DNA from: Cryobacterium roopkundense
GTDB lineage: Bacteria > Actinomycetota > Actinomycetes > Actinomycetales > Microbacteriaceae
NCBI RefSeq assembly: GCF_014200405.1
Contig: NZ_JACHBQ010000001.1
Location: forward strand, 372,001-436,000
Direction of reading: 5' to 3'
DNA length: 64,000 bases
Both the position numbers and the translations under genes were made by a program. The notes under the pieces are model-generated. The model was not told the origin of the DNA, ran no database searches, and saw nothing but the letters and a program-made list of their open reading frames with translations. Positions 17,507 to 25,999 of the stretch are shown here, in pieces. Position 1 is the stretch's first letter; each line of letters begins with the position of its first letter.

Positions 17507-18612
17507 AGATTGAAAACATCGAGTTGCATCGGGTGCGTCTGCCCCTGGTGCGACCGTTCCGCACGTCATTCGGCACGGCGGTGGAACGTGAGACCACGCT
17601 CGTGCGCGTGGTCACAGCCAACGCTGAAGGGTGGGCGGAGTGCGCTGCCGAGCCCGACCCGCTGTACAGCTCGGAGTTTTTGGACGCGAGCGACCTCGTG
17701 ATTCGGGATCACCTGATTCCGCGTTTGCAGGCTCTGGGTGACCGGCTGACCGCCGAGTTGGTGGCGACCGCGCTCGAACCTGTCAAAGGTCACTTCATGT
17801 CGAAAGCCGTTCTCGAGACGGCAATTCTCGACGCCCAGCTCAAAGAAACCGGAGTCTCCTTCGGCGGATATCTCGGCGCCGTTCACGACACTGTGCCGGC
17901 GGGCGTTTCTGTCGGCATCATGGACTCGATTGACGAGCTTCTGGAGGTTGTCGAGGGCTATCTGGCCGAGGGCTACCTGCGCATCAAACTCAAGATTGAA
18001 CCCGGATGGGACATCGACCCCGTTCGCGCCGTGCGTGAACGATTCGGTGATGACATGCTGCTTCAGGTCGATGCGAACACCGCGTACACGCTGGCGGATG
18101 CTCGTCACCTCGCCCGGCTTGACCCCTTCGACCTGCTCCTGATGGAGCAACCGATGAAAAAGGATGACCTGCTGGGTCATGCCAACCTCGCCAAGCTCAT
18201 TTCGACGCCGATTTGTCTCGACGAGTCGATCGAGTCCGCCCGTGACGCCGCAACGGCGATAACCCTGGGTGCCTGCAGCATCATCAACGTGAAACCGGCC
18301 CGGGTCGGTGGTTACCTCGAGGCGCGGCGCATTCACGATGTCGCCGCGGCGCACGGGGTGCCGGTGTGGTGCGGCGGCATGCTCGAAACCGGTATCGGGC
18401 GGGCAGCCAATGTGGCCTTGGCCGGTTTGCCCAACTTCGTGCTGCCGGGGGATACCTCAGCGTCCAACCGGTACTACGCCGAAGACCTGACCGCGCCCTT
18501 CGTTCTCGACAACGGCCACCTTGCTGTGCCCACGGGCCCCGGCATCGGTGTCGAGGTGCTGCCCGACGTGCTCAAGCGCGTGACAGTGGCAACGACACGC
18601 ATCACCTACTGA
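17503..18612 (+). CDS. N-acylamino-acid racemase / o-succinylbenzoate synthase (enolase superfamily)
   Basis: 369 residues with the full muconate-lactonising subgroup active site: KxK motif Lys162/Lys164 in RIKLKIEPG, metal ligands Asp190 (VDANTAYT), Glu215 (MEQPM) and Asp240 (LDESI), and Lys264 in NVKPARVGG. The family contains both MenC (o-succinylbenzoate synthase) and N-succinylamino-acid racemase. Coupling to a COG3375 protein and an amino-acid ABC importer, with no menaquinone genes nearby, favours racemisation of an N-acylamino acid in D-amino-acid use. An AGGAGG site lies six nt before the ATG. Confidence 0.85.
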   Translation: MKIENIELHRVRLPLVRPFRTSFGTAVERETTLVRVVTANAEGWAECAAEPDPLYSSEFLDASDLVIRDHLIPRLQALGDRLTAELVATALEPVKGHFMSKAVLETAILDAQLKETGVSFGGYLGAVHDTVPAGVSVGIMDSIDELLEVVEGYLAEGYLRIKLKIEPGWDIDPVRAVRERFGDDMLLQVDANTAYTLADARHLARLDPFDLLLMEQPMKKDDLLGHANLAKLISTPICLDESIESARDAATAITLGACSIINVKPARVGGYLEARRIHDVAAAHGVPVWCGGMLETGIGRAANVALAGLPNFVLPGDTSASNRYYAEDLTAPFVLDNGHLAVPTGPGIGVEVLPDVLKRVTVATTRITY

Positions 18613-18661
18613 GCATCACTTTCTGACCATCCGCTCACCGAAACACATTTGGGGACAACGA

Positions 18662-19594
18662 ATGACGATCACACAGCGCACAACCTCCACCTGGAAGATC
18701 ATGGCGTCGATCGGGATGGTGGCGGCTCTGGCCCTCACCGGGTGTTCCGCGACTGTCGCTCCGCAGCCGACAGCCGACGCGGCGCCGGTGGGGTCCATCG
18801 ACGCGGCCGCGGCGGCTGCACTGCCGGCCGACATCAAGGCGGCCGGAATCATCAAGGCCGCATCGGACATTCCCTATCCGCCGATGGAGATGTACGACGC
18901 CGACCAGAACGTGACGGGCTTCGACCACGACCTCGCCCAGGCCATCGGTGCCAAGCTGGGCGTGAAGTTCGAGCTGCAGAAGCAATCGTTCGCGGCTGCC
19001 ATTCCCTCCCTCCAGGCCGGAAAACACGACGTCATCATGTCGGGCATGAACGACACGAAGGAACGTCAGCAGACGCTGGATTTCGTGGACTACTTTCATG
19101 CCGGGTTCACGATTCTGGTTGTGAAGGGCAACCCGGAGGGCATCGGCGGGGTGCTCGACCTCTGTGGCAAGAACGTGGCTGTGCCGAAGGCCACGGTTCA
19201 GGCCGATATTCTGCGCGGTTACGACGACGACTGCATCGCCTCGGGGGCCGGTGTCGTGAACGTGATGGAACTACCGGGCGAAACGGATGTGCAGACCGCG
19301 GTGCGGTCCGGGCGTGCGGTGGCAGAGGTGGTCGACTCGGCCGTTGCCGCGTACACGGCGCAGACTGCCGGCGACGGCGAGATGTTCGACGTCGTGACCG
19401 ACCCTGACAACCCCGCCGGATACAGCCCGGTCTACTCCGGGATCGGAATCCTCAAGGAGAAAAGCGAGTTGAGCAACGCCATCCTGCTGGCCTTCCAAGC
19501 CGTCATCGACGATGGAAGTTACCAGCAAATCCTCGCCAAATATGAGCTCTCCGACTACGGCCTTGATGTAGCCGGCTTCAACCTCGGTTCGTAA
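18662..19594 (+). CDS. amino-acid ABC transporter substrate-binding lipoprotein
   Basis: 310 residues. A lipoprotein signal ends in LALTGCSA with Cys28 as the predicted lipidated residue. A family 3 solute-binding domain follows, with SDIPYPPMEMYDADQNVTGFDHDLAQAIGAKLG and FAAAIPSLQAGKHDVIMSGMNDT. It would capture an amino acid or derivative outside the cell and deliver it to the following permease. It lies 49 bp after the racemase gene and 4 bp before the permease, so one operon is likely. Confidence 0.9.
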   Translation: MTITQRTTSTWKIMASIGMVAALALTGCSATVAPQPTADAAPVGSIDAAAAAALPADIKAAGIIKAASDIPYPPMEMYDADQNVTGFDHDLAQAIGAKLGVKFELQKQSFAAAIPSLQAGKHDVIMSGMNDTKERQQTLDFVDYFHAGFTILVVKGNPEGIGGVLDLCGKNVAVPKATVQADILRGYDDDCIASGAGVVNVMELPGETDVQTAVRSGRAVAEVVDSAVAAYTAQTAGDGEMFDVVTDPDNPAGYSPVYSGIGILKEKSELSNAILLAFQAVIDDGSYQQILAKYELSDYGLDVAGFNLGS

Positions 19595-19598
19595 GGCC

Positions 19599-20573
19599 AT
19601 GAACCCCTCGTTAGCGCACGCAGTGCGGGAGGCCGCCCCGGCGGCGACGGACTCCGACGACATCTCGGCGGTACCCCTGCGACATCCGTGGCGCTGGGTG
19701 ATGGCCGCCGTACTTGCCGGGGGCTTCGCAGCCCTGGCTGTGTCACTCTGGCAGAACGACAACGTCAATCACCCGACCATCAGCGAGTTCATCTTTGATC
19801 GCCGCATCCTCGATGGGGTCGTTCTCACTTTGGTGCTGACCGTCGTGTCGATGATCATCTCCACGATCCTTGCCGTGGTCCTCGCGGTGATGCGGCTCTC
19901 GAACAATCCGGTGATGAGCGCCCTCGCGTGGCTCTACATTTGGGCTTTTCGTGGAACGCCGCTGCTGATCCAGATCGTGTTCTGGGGCTATCTCGGCCTC
20001 CTGTATGCCCAGATCTCACTCGGCATTCCATTCACCGACTTCACGATTTTCACCGTCGACACAAACACACTCATTCCCGCCTTTGCGGCTGGCCTGCTCG
20101 CGCTCACCCTGAACCAGGCAGCCTATTCGGCTGAGATCGTGCGGGCCGGCATGCTCTCGGTCGACGAGGGGCAATATGAGGCCGCGTACTCCGTGGGCAT
20201 GAGCCCGGGATTCACCCTCTTCAAGGTCGTGTTGCCCCAGGCCATGCGGGTGATCATTCCACCCATGGGTAACGAGACCATCTCGATGCTCAAGAACACC
20301 TCACTGCTCTCGGTGATCGCCGTGCTCGAGATCTACACCGTCGCCACGCAGATATCATCGCAAAATCTGCGGCAGGTGGAGCTGCTCATCGTGGTGAGCT
20401 GCTGGTATCTCTTTCTCACGTCAGTCCTGTCCGTGCCGCAGTATTACCTGGAACGGCACTTCGGGCGCGGTAATGCCCGCAGCCTGCCGCCCACCCCGAT
20501 TGCGCGGGTGCGGGCCGTTCTAGGCGGCCCCCGCTGGCCCCGGCCAACCCCTGAGAGAACGGATGCCTCGTGA
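19599..20573 (+). CDS. amino-acid ABC transporter permease
   Basis: 324 residues. It is a HisM/GlnP-type permease with a long cytosolic N-terminus, one extra helix, then the transport core beginning at VVLTLVLTVVSMIIS. The EAA loop that contacts the ATPase is seen as EAAYSVGMSPGFTLFKVVLPQAMRVIIPPMG. It carries both membrane-permease duties as a homodimer, since no second permease is present. Four-base overlap with the ATPase gene. Confidence 0.92.
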   Translation: MNPSLAHAVREAAPAATDSDDISAVPLRHPWRWVMAAVLAGGFAALAVSLWQNDNVNHPTISEFIFDRRILDGVVLTLVLTVVSMIISTILAVVLAVMRLSNNPVMSALAWLYIWAFRGTPLLIQIVFWGYLGLLYAQISLGIPFTDFTIFTVDTNTLIPAFAAGLLALTLNQAAYSAEIVRAGMLSVDEGQYEAAYSVGMSPGFTLFKVVLPQAMRVIIPPMGNETISMLKNTSLLSVIAVLEIYTVATQISSQNLRQVELLIVVSCWYLFLTSVLSVPQYYLERHFGRGNARSLPPTPIARVRAVLGGPRWPRPTPERTDAS

Positions 20574-21370
20574 CCGAGACCACAGATCGTCCGCGGATCA
20601 CGGAGAATGCGCCACCGCTGCTCAACGCCCGTAGGGTGCGCAAGAGCTTCGGCGGTGTGGAGGTGCTGAAGGGAATCTCGTTGACCGTTGATGCCGGTCA
20701 GGTCATGTGTCTCCTCGGCCCCAGCGGCTCGGGGAAGTCCACATTCCTCCGCTGTATCAACCATCTGGAACGCATTGACGGTGGCCGCATCTCCGTGAAC
20801 GGCGAACTCGTCGGGTACGCGCAGCGGCACAATCGCATCTTCGAAATGAATCGGCGTGAGGTTGCCCGCCAGCGGCGGGGAATTGGCATGGTTTTCCAGA
20901 GATTCAACCTCTTTCCTCACATGACGGCGCTCGAAAATATCACCGTCGCGCCGATCGGGGTGCGCAAACTGCCCAAAGAGGGTGCCCTTGCCCGTGGGAA
21001 GGAGCTGCTGGATCGGGTGGGACTTGCAGATTTGGCCCAGTCCTATCCCGCGCAGCTTTCGGGTGGTCAACAACAGAGAGTCGCCATCGCACGGGCCCTC
21101 GCCATGGACCCCAAACTCCTGTTATTTGATGAACCGACCAGCGCCCTCGACCCCGAACTGGTGGGGGAGGTGCTCGATGTCATGCGCACCCTGGCCGCTG
21201 AGGGCATGACCATGATCGTGGTCACCCACGAGATCGGATTTGCCCGCGGCGCTGCGGATGAGGTGGTCTTCATGGACGGGGGCGTCGTCGTGGAGTCGGG
21301 GCCACCGTCACAGGTGCTCGACGATCCCCAGCACGCTCGAACCCGGGCGTTTCTGGATAGCGTGATGTGA
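20570..21370 (+). CDS. amino-acid ABC transporter ATP-binding protein
   Basis: 266 residues, GlnQ/HisP class. Walker A GPSGSGKST, Q-loop VFQRFNLFPHMTALENI, signature LSGGQQQRVAIARAL, Walker B LLFDEPTSALDPE and the H-loop VTHE are all intact. The GTG start overlaps the permease stop. It energises import for the binding protein and permease encoded just upstream. Confidence 0.94.
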   Translation: MTETTDRPRITENAPPLLNARRVRKSFGGVEVLKGISLTVDAGQVMCLLGPSGSGKSTFLRCINHLERIDGGRISVNGELVGYAQRHNRIFEMNRREVARQRRGIGMVFQRFNLFPHMTALENITVAPIGVRKLPKEGALARGKELLDRVGLADLAQSYPAQLSGGQQQRVAIARALAMDPKLLLFDEPTSALDPELVGEVLDVMRTLAAEGMTMIVVTHEIGFARGAADEVVFMDGGVVVESGPPSQVLDDPQHARTRAFLDSVM

Positions 21371-21393
21371 GGCGGGGTTGCCCGGCCTGATGC

Positions 21394-22227
21394 TCAGCAG
21401 CCGATGCCGGCCGGATTCTGGATGCAGTCGTGCGCCACGAGCACGCTCTTGACGTGGCGTACGACCACCGGCAGCGGGTTGGCCGCCACTGCGAGGGTTC
21501 CCGTGACGGACTGCCAGCCGCTGCCGCCGACCCGGAACTCGGCGGAGTATTCCACTGACAGGGAGCTCACGTAGTCTCCGCGCACAGTGTAAATGTGGCT
21601 CGTGTCGGTGTCGGTGAATTCGGGAACACCGAGGTCATCCCAGGATGCTCCGCCGTTCGCAGAGGTGCCGCCTGCACCATCACCAAAGTCCCAACGGAAG
21701 GCCGTGGGTGTGAAGCGCACCTCGGCCGAGTTGCCGAGGAGCGTGCCGGAAACAACGTGAGCGGATGCCTCGGCGACGAAATTCGCGGCGAGCCCGACGA
21801 TTGCGAGGCCGTTGGGTTCCATGCCCTGCGTGGGAAGCTGCGGGGAAAAGCCGACCAGGTCGCTCACGCTCGTGGCGATCGGTGCCGTGCAGGTGGGGCA
21901 CGCAGGGAGCGGCGCAGCCGGGGCAGGCGCGGCGCCCCCATGGGAGCCGCCGACCCCCTCCTCCGCGACGTTCACCGGGGGTGTCGCTGTGCCGCCGCCG
22001 GTGCCTCCGCCCGCGTCGCCGTTCGTCGATCCGGTGTCGCCGTCTGTCAGTGTGTCGCGGCCCGCTGAGAGCTGTACTTGACCGCCGTTGGCCACCGCCT
22101 GCGCGTCGGGGCACTTGCCCTCCCGACGCTCTTGGCGTGTGCACGCACTCGCCGACGATGCCGTAATGACAGAAAAGGCCAGCGCGAGAATGACCGCGAT
22201 GGCTAGCAGAAGTTTTGGCCGGGCCAT
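21394..22227 (-). CDS. secreted PKD-like domain protein
   Basis: 277 residues. An N-terminal signal peptide (MARPKLLLAIAVILALAFSVITASSASA) is followed by a Gly/Thr/Pro-rich linker. A C-terminal PKD-like fold is recognisable by FRWDFGDG, then HIYTVRGDYVSSLSVEYSAEF. Such domains mediate extracellular protein or carbohydrate contacts. A pair of cysteines CPTC near residue 110 and Cys at the end may form disulfides. Its start lies 25 bp inside the upstream lipoprotein gene on the same strand, suggesting co-transcription. Specific function unknown. Confidence 0.75.
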   Translation of the reverse strand: MARPKLLLAIAVILALAFSVITASSASACTRQERREGKCPDAQAVANGGQVQLSAGRDTLTDGDTGSTNGDAGGGTGGGTATPPVNVAEEGVGGSHGGAAPAPAAPLPACPTCTAPIATSVSDLVGFSPQLPTQGMEPNGLAIVGLAANFVAEASAHVVSGTLLGNSAEVRFTPTAFRWDFGDGAGGTSANGGASWDDLGVPEFTDTDTSHIYTVRGDYVSSLSVEYSAEFRVGGSGWQSVTGTLAVAANPLPVVVRHVKSVLVAHDCIQNPAGIGC

Positions 22228-22772
22228 ACGTCCTCCTCGTCGATCAACAAGACTCTCGGATCGGACGGGCTCGACACGAGCGCAATCTGGAAGGGCACGC
22301 GGGCCAGCCGGGTTTTAGGCGTTACATCAATTCCCGCTCGGTCGACTACTTTCGTCTGCGATACGTCGTCGCAGAGGTAAATTGAGACGGCGGCGACGTC
22401 CCCTTTTTCATCGGCGTATCGAATCAGGGAGACGGTGTCGAAAGTTTCCGTCCCCGAGCTGGTGTGGCCGGTGTCTAACATGCCTTCGAATGACTTCAGG
22501 ACGTCCGGAAGGTACTCCGCGCTAACGAACCCGGAGATGCGCTGGGCGTCGGCGCCGCCTTCAGCGAGAAGTGTTGTTGACATTGCCACGTACGCGCCGT
22601 AGGCGGCCGTGGCGGCCTCGAGGGCTTCGTCGTTGGACGCGAAGACCGGGGCAGCCGGGGTCTCGGGCGGCGAGGGAGTCACTTGCGGCGGTGGCGCGGA
22701 GGCGCAGCCGAGCAGGCAGAGCGAAGCGAGTGCCAGGGTGCCGAGGAGGGTGCCGCGAAGGGGAATGCGCAT
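22203..22772 (-). CDS. lipoprotein of unknown function
   Basis: 189 residues. The signal MRIPLRGTLLGTLALASLCLLGCAS has a clear lipobox at LLGC, followed by a Pro-rich linker (APPPQVTPSPPETPAAP). A compact domain follows with no family I recognise (NDEALEAATAAYGAYVAMSTTLLAEGG, VSAEYLPDVLKSFEG, IYLCDDVSQTKVVDRAGID). Its size and helical start resemble other actinobacterial exported hypothetical lipoproteins. The start codon follows a TACATT box by six bases, so the gene is probably leaderless. It forms an operon with the PKD-like gene. Confidence 0.72.
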   Translation of the reverse strand: MRIPLRGTLLGTLALASLCLLGCASAPPPQVTPSPPETPAAPVFASNDEALEAATAAYGAYVAMSTTLLAEGGADAQRISGFVSAEYLPDVLKSFEGMLDTGHTSSGTETFDTVSLIRYADEKGDVAAVSIYLCDDVSQTKVVDRAGIDVTPKTRLARVPFQIALVSSPSDPRVLLIDEEDVWPGQNFC

Positions 22773-22778
22773 GCGGTC

Positions 22779-22784
22779 AATGTA
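22779..22784 (-). promoter_or_regulatory. leaderless promoter of the lipoprotein gene
   Basis: On the minus strand TTCACA (-35), an 18-bp spacer, TACATT (-10), then GACCGC and the ATG at 22772. The coordinates mark the -10 box. Confidence 0.6.
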
Positions 22785-22942
22785 GAGCACATCGGCCAGC
22801 CGTGTGAAGTTATCCACAGGGGAAGGGGCATCCGCTTCGTGATTAGTGTCTGTGGAGGGGTGCCTGCTCGGTCGTGCGTGTCGGTGAGGGACCCCTACGC
22901 TGGAGGGATCGAGCACGTGCCACACTCTTTCGGAGGATACTC

Positions 22943-23410
22943 ATGACGCTGTTGACCGCTGACCTGTACGACGAGCGCGGAGAAGACCTGCAGTCCGTTC
23001 CGCTGCAGTTTCACACGATGGGTGGTCGTACCCGCTTCAGCGGCCCCATCCGCACCGTCACCTGCCTCGAAGACAACGCCCTCGTCAAGTCGGTACTCGC
23101 GACGCCCGGCGACGGTGCCGTGCTAGTGGTCGACGGCGGCGGGTCGCTCAACTCCGCCCTGATGGGCGACATGATCGCCGATTCCGCAGTCGCCAACGGA
23201 TGGGCCGGTGTCGTGATCAACGGAGCCATTCGTGACCGGGTGGCCATCTCCGACCTCGATCTCGGGGTCAAGGCGCTCGGCAGTAACCCGCGCAAGAGCG
23301 CGAAGACCGGCAGCGGCGTCACCGATGCCGTCGTCACGTTTGCCGGAGTCACGTTCATTCCCGGGCGCACCATTTTCTGCGACGAAGACGGCATCCTCGT
23401 GGAGCGCTAA
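22943..23410 (+). CDS. rraA: RraA family protein
   Basis: 155 residues. It has the RraA fold signatures: TADLYDE at the start, the RFSGPIRTVTC segment, and GWAGVVINGAIRD in the metal/substrate loop. The family includes E. coli RraA, which inhibits RNase E, and 4-hydroxy-4-methyl-2-oxoglutarate/oxaloacetate aldolases; several conserved acidic and arginine residues are shared. Which activity applies here cannot be decided. GGAGGAT precedes the ATG by five nt, and a TACGCT box at 22897-22902 is a plausible -10. Confidence 0.88.
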   Translation: MTLLTADLYDERGEDLQSVPLQFHTMGGRTRFSGPIRTVTCLEDNALVKSVLATPGDGAVLVVDGGGSLNSALMGDMIADSAVANGWAGVVINGAIRDRVAISDLDLGVKALGSNPRKSAKTGSGVTDAVVTFAGVTFIPGRTIFCDEDGILVER

Positions 23411-23438
23411 GCGCTGACCGAGCGCTGACCACGTTCGG

Positions 23439-23467
23439 CGCTGACCCTGGCAAATCAGGGGTCAGCG
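23439..23467. terminator. hairpin terminator between convergent genes
   Basis: Arms CGCTGACCCTG (23439-23449) and CAGGGGTCAGCG (23456-23467) pair with one bulged G. It lies between the stop of the RraA gene (plus) and the stop of the PepSY-like gene (minus), so it can serve both. Confidence 0.6.
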
Positions 23468-23480
23468 GCCGCAGCGAACG

Positions 23481-24041
23481 CTACTGAACGGCGTCGTCGA
23501 GCTTGGTCACGCGGAAGGTGGCGTCGAGTTCCACGTCCACATCGCGACCGTCGGGAAGGGTGACCTCCACCTCATAGAGGTGGTCCGCGTCGTCGCTGCG
23601 GTCGAACTCGGTGACGCTCCCGCTGCCAACAGCGGCCAGGGCGGCCGCTTCGGCGCTGGCGCGGTTCGCGGCGTCCTGATCGGCCGTGGGCTGGGCGGAA
23701 GCCGTGGCCACCGGCGCGGATGTCGCACCCAGGTTGTTCTGGTCAAGGTCGCCAACGTACACAACGGTGAACGAGCCGTCGAGCTCCACATCGACCTCGT
23801 CGCCGTTTTCAAGGCGAACTTCGAGGTTGTACTCGGGGCCGCCGTCGTCGGTGTGCTCGGCGCTCGTGACGGTGCCCGGTCCTACCTCGGCGAGGGCCGC
23901 ATTGCTCGCACGCTCAAGAGTGTCTCCGGTGAGCGTGTCGCTGTCGTCGGCGATGTTGGCCACTCCGAGGGCGATTCCCGCTCCCGCCAGCGCCACAACG
24001 ATGGCGGCGCCCGTGGCGATCAAAACATTTTTCTTCTTCAT
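23481..24041 (-). CDS. secreted/membrane-anchored protein with two PepSY-like repeats
   Basis: 186 residues. A single N-terminal membrane segment or uncleaved signal (VLIATGAAIVVALAGAGIALGV) is followed by two tandem copies of a PepSY-like unit: ALAEVGPGTVTSAEHTDDGG...DVELDGSFTVV and ALAAVGSGSVTEFDRSDDAD...DVELDATFRV. PepSY domains often inhibit proteases or sense at the envelope. The protein is highly acidic. The start at 24041 was chosen because MKKKNVL begins the signal. It is a single-gene transcript. Confidence 0.78.
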   Translation of the reverse strand: MKKKNVLIATGAAIVVALAGAGIALGVANIADDSDTLTGDTLERASNAALAEVGPGTVTSAEHTDDGGPEYNLEVRLENGDEVDVELDGSFTVVYVGDLDQNNLGATSAPVATASAQPTADQDAANRASAEAAALAAVGSGSVTEFDRSDDADHLYEVEVTLPDGRDVDVELDATFRVTKLDDAVQ

Positions 24042-24222
24042 GTTGTGTGTCCTCTGTAGAAAGGGCCCCCGGCCTGCCCCTTGAACAAGGTACAGATAAA
24101 GCGTGTCCGTCAAGTTTACGTGTGAACGTGGGCGGTTGCGCATCCGCCTGTCTGAGCCCACTTGTGGGGCTTAATTCGTCCACGGTGCTCTCGCTACATT
24201 CGGGTGACACCCGAGGAGATTT

Positions 24223-25032
24223 GTGGCGCCCAACGTTCCTGCCATGCGTGAGCGGTTTGCCGCGCAATCAGTCATCGAGGTGTTGCTGCTCGAGCAGAGC
24301 CTCGTTCCGCCCCGCTCGCCGCTTGCGCGGTTTTTCGGTCGGTCGCCGCTCGGTGCCGACAGCCTGGCCTGGTACCGCGGGGCCAAGGCGGAGATCGCCG
24401 TGGGGATGCTGCTGGCCGAACTTCCCGTGGAGTGGACGATCTTCCATGCGCTCCCGGCGGGCGCAGAGGGCACCGAGATCGACCATCTGGTCGTCGGCCC
24501 CGGTGGAGTGTTCACCATTCAGACGAAGCTCCACCGCGGCAAGAGGGTGAGGGTGGCCGGACGCACGGTTGTCGTCGACGGCGAAAGGCTGCCCTACATT
24601 CGCAAGGCCGAGCTCGAGGCCGCACGGGTGACCACACTCCTTCGCGAGCGGATGCTGCTGCGAGCGTCGGTGCGCCCGGTTGTGGCCATCGTCGATGCCA
24701 GGCGCATCACTGTGTACCAGAAGCCCGCCCAGGTGAAGGTAATCGACGCAGAAGACCTGCGCCCCTGGCTGCTGACCCGGACCCCGGTGCTGGAGCCTGT
24801 CGACCGCATCGAGGCCGCCAATATCATCGACAGCCCGGACACGTGGGACGCCCTTCCCAGCATCGAGCCCGACGCGCTCGTCTCCCAGTTCGCCGCGCTC
24901 GAGAAGTCAGTGCGAGCAGCGCGCACCCAACGCCTCTTCTGGGTGCCGTTCGGCTCGGCGGCGCTCATCGTGGCGGCGGCCGGCATGCCGTACCTCATCA
25001 CGGCCTTGATCGGCCTGGGCGGCGCTCGGTGA
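24223..25032 (+). CDS. NERD-domain protein, paralogue 1 (catalytic residues kept)
   Basis: 269 residues. The nuclease-related domain spans about 40-180: YRGAKAEIAVGMLLAELP, then EIDHLVVGPGGVFTIQTK. The Asp of IDHL and the QxK of IQTK, the positions corresponding to the PD-(D/E)xK nuclease core, are conserved. A C-terminal transmembrane segment (VPFGSAALIVAAAGMPYLITALI) anchors it in the membrane with the nuclease domain in the cytosol. GTG at 24223 has CGAGGAGA just upstream. NERD functions in bacteria are mostly unproven; DNA processing or defence are proposed. The next gene is a paralogue. Confidence 0.8.
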   Translation: MAPNVPAMRERFAAQSVIEVLLLEQSLVPPRSPLARFFGRSPLGADSLAWYRGAKAEIAVGMLLAELPVEWTIFHALPAGAEGTEIDHLVVGPGGVFTIQTKLHRGKRVRVAGRTVVVDGERLPYIRKAELEAARVTTLLRERMLLRASVRPVVAIVDARRITVYQKPAQVKVIDAEDLRPWLLTRTPVLEPVDRIEAANIIDSPDTWDALPSIEPDALVSQFAALEKSVRAARTQRLFWVPFGSAALIVAAAGMPYLITALIGLGGAR

Positions 25033-25132
25033 CGCAGTAGAACACACCGACCGTTCCAGTGCCCCTTGTGGGGCTCTCGATAGGTGAGCGTCTCTCGGTA
25101 TCTTTTAATAACTCGAGGGAGGATCCATTCCC

Positions 25133-25951
25133 GTGACAGTCGAAATACCCGCTATGCGCACTCGACTCGCGGCCCAAACGGTCATCGAAGACCTCATGGA
25201 CCAGAGAGTCGTGCCCAGCCGCTCCCCGATCGGCCGCATGTTGGGGCGGTCTCCGCTTCATCACGACAGCCTGTCCTGGTATCACGGGGCCAAGGGCGAC
25301 ATGGCCGTGGGTGCCGCGCTCGCCAAACTTCCCCCCGACTGGACCGTGTTCCATTCGCTTCCTGTGGGCCAGGTGCGCGCCGAGATCGGCCACCTGGTCG
25401 TGGGTCCGGGCGGCGTCTTCACGATCACCATGCGCAATCCGCGCGGCAAAAATGTCTGGGTGTTCAAGCGTCTGGTCGTCATGCAGGGACGCCGCGTGCC
25501 GTACCTGCGCGACGCCGAGTTTGAGGCCGAACGCGTCACCCGAGTGCTCCGCAAACGGATGCCGCAGCACGGCGCCGTGCAACCGGTGATCGCCCTCGTT
25601 GACCCGCGCGAGGTCGTCATTCGCGAGAAACCCGCCGCGGTGAAGGTGATCGACGCCAAGCACCTCAACTCGTGGCTGCTGCGCCTGCCGCCGTTGCTGA
25701 ATCCGCGAGAGCTGATGGAGATCATGACCCTCGTGGATGACCCGGTCACTTGGGGCGCGCAGCCGCAGGTGGATCCAGGCAACGTGATGGCCCGCTTCGC
25801 CGAGCTCGACAGCGATGTGCGCGTGTCCCGCCGCCGCCGCCGCACCTGGATCTCGTGGGGCTCTGCAGTGCTGGTTGTGACGATCGCAGTGGAAATCGTG
25901 GTCGTCGTTCAGGTGATCACGGCGCTGCTGGCGGACCTGGGCATCGGGTAG
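25133..25951 (+). CDS. NERD-domain protein, paralogue 2 (degenerate active site)
   Basis: 272 residues, collinear with the upstream NERD gene over nearly its whole length (MRTRLAAQTVIEDL, SLSWYHGAKGDMAVGAALAKLP, HLVVGPGGVFTI). At the catalytic positions IDHL has become IGHL and IQTK has become ITMR, so metal-dependent nuclease activity is unlikely. A C-terminal transmembrane helix (AVLVVTIAVEIVVVVQVITALL) follows an Arg-rich stretch. GTG start with GGGAGG upstream. The pair probably arose by tandem duplication; a third, shorter copy lies at 35583-36191. Confidence 0.78.
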   Translation: MTVEIPAMRTRLAAQTVIEDLMDQRVVPSRSPIGRMLGRSPLHHDSLSWYHGAKGDMAVGAALAKLPPDWTVFHSLPVGQVRAEIGHLVVGPGGVFTITMRNPRGKNVWVFKRLVVMQGRRVPYLRDAEFEAERVTRVLRKRMPQHGAVQPVIALVDPREVVIREKPAAVKVIDAKHLNSWLLRLPPLLNPRELMEIMTLVDDPVTWGAQPQVDPGNVMARFAELDSDVRVSRRRRRTWISWGSAVLVVTIAVEIVVVVQVITALLADLGIG

Positions 25952-25962
25952 CGCACGCGACG

Positions 25963-25987
25963 GCGGCCCCGCCGGAGACGGGGCCGC
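25963..25987. terminator. hairpin terminator between convergent genes
   Basis: Perfect 9-bp stem GCGGCCCCG (25963-25971) and CGGGGCCGC (25979-25987) with a 7-nt loop. It lies in the 48-bp gap between the second NERD gene and the DUF5666-like gene. Confidence 0.7.
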
Positions 25988-25999
25988 ACATCGTTCGGG

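Noticed and set aside
17503..18612. Menaquinone biosynthesis gene menC
   Set aside because: The enzyme family fits, but no other men gene is near and the operon context is amino-acid transport; racemase is preferred, OSBS kept as alternative.
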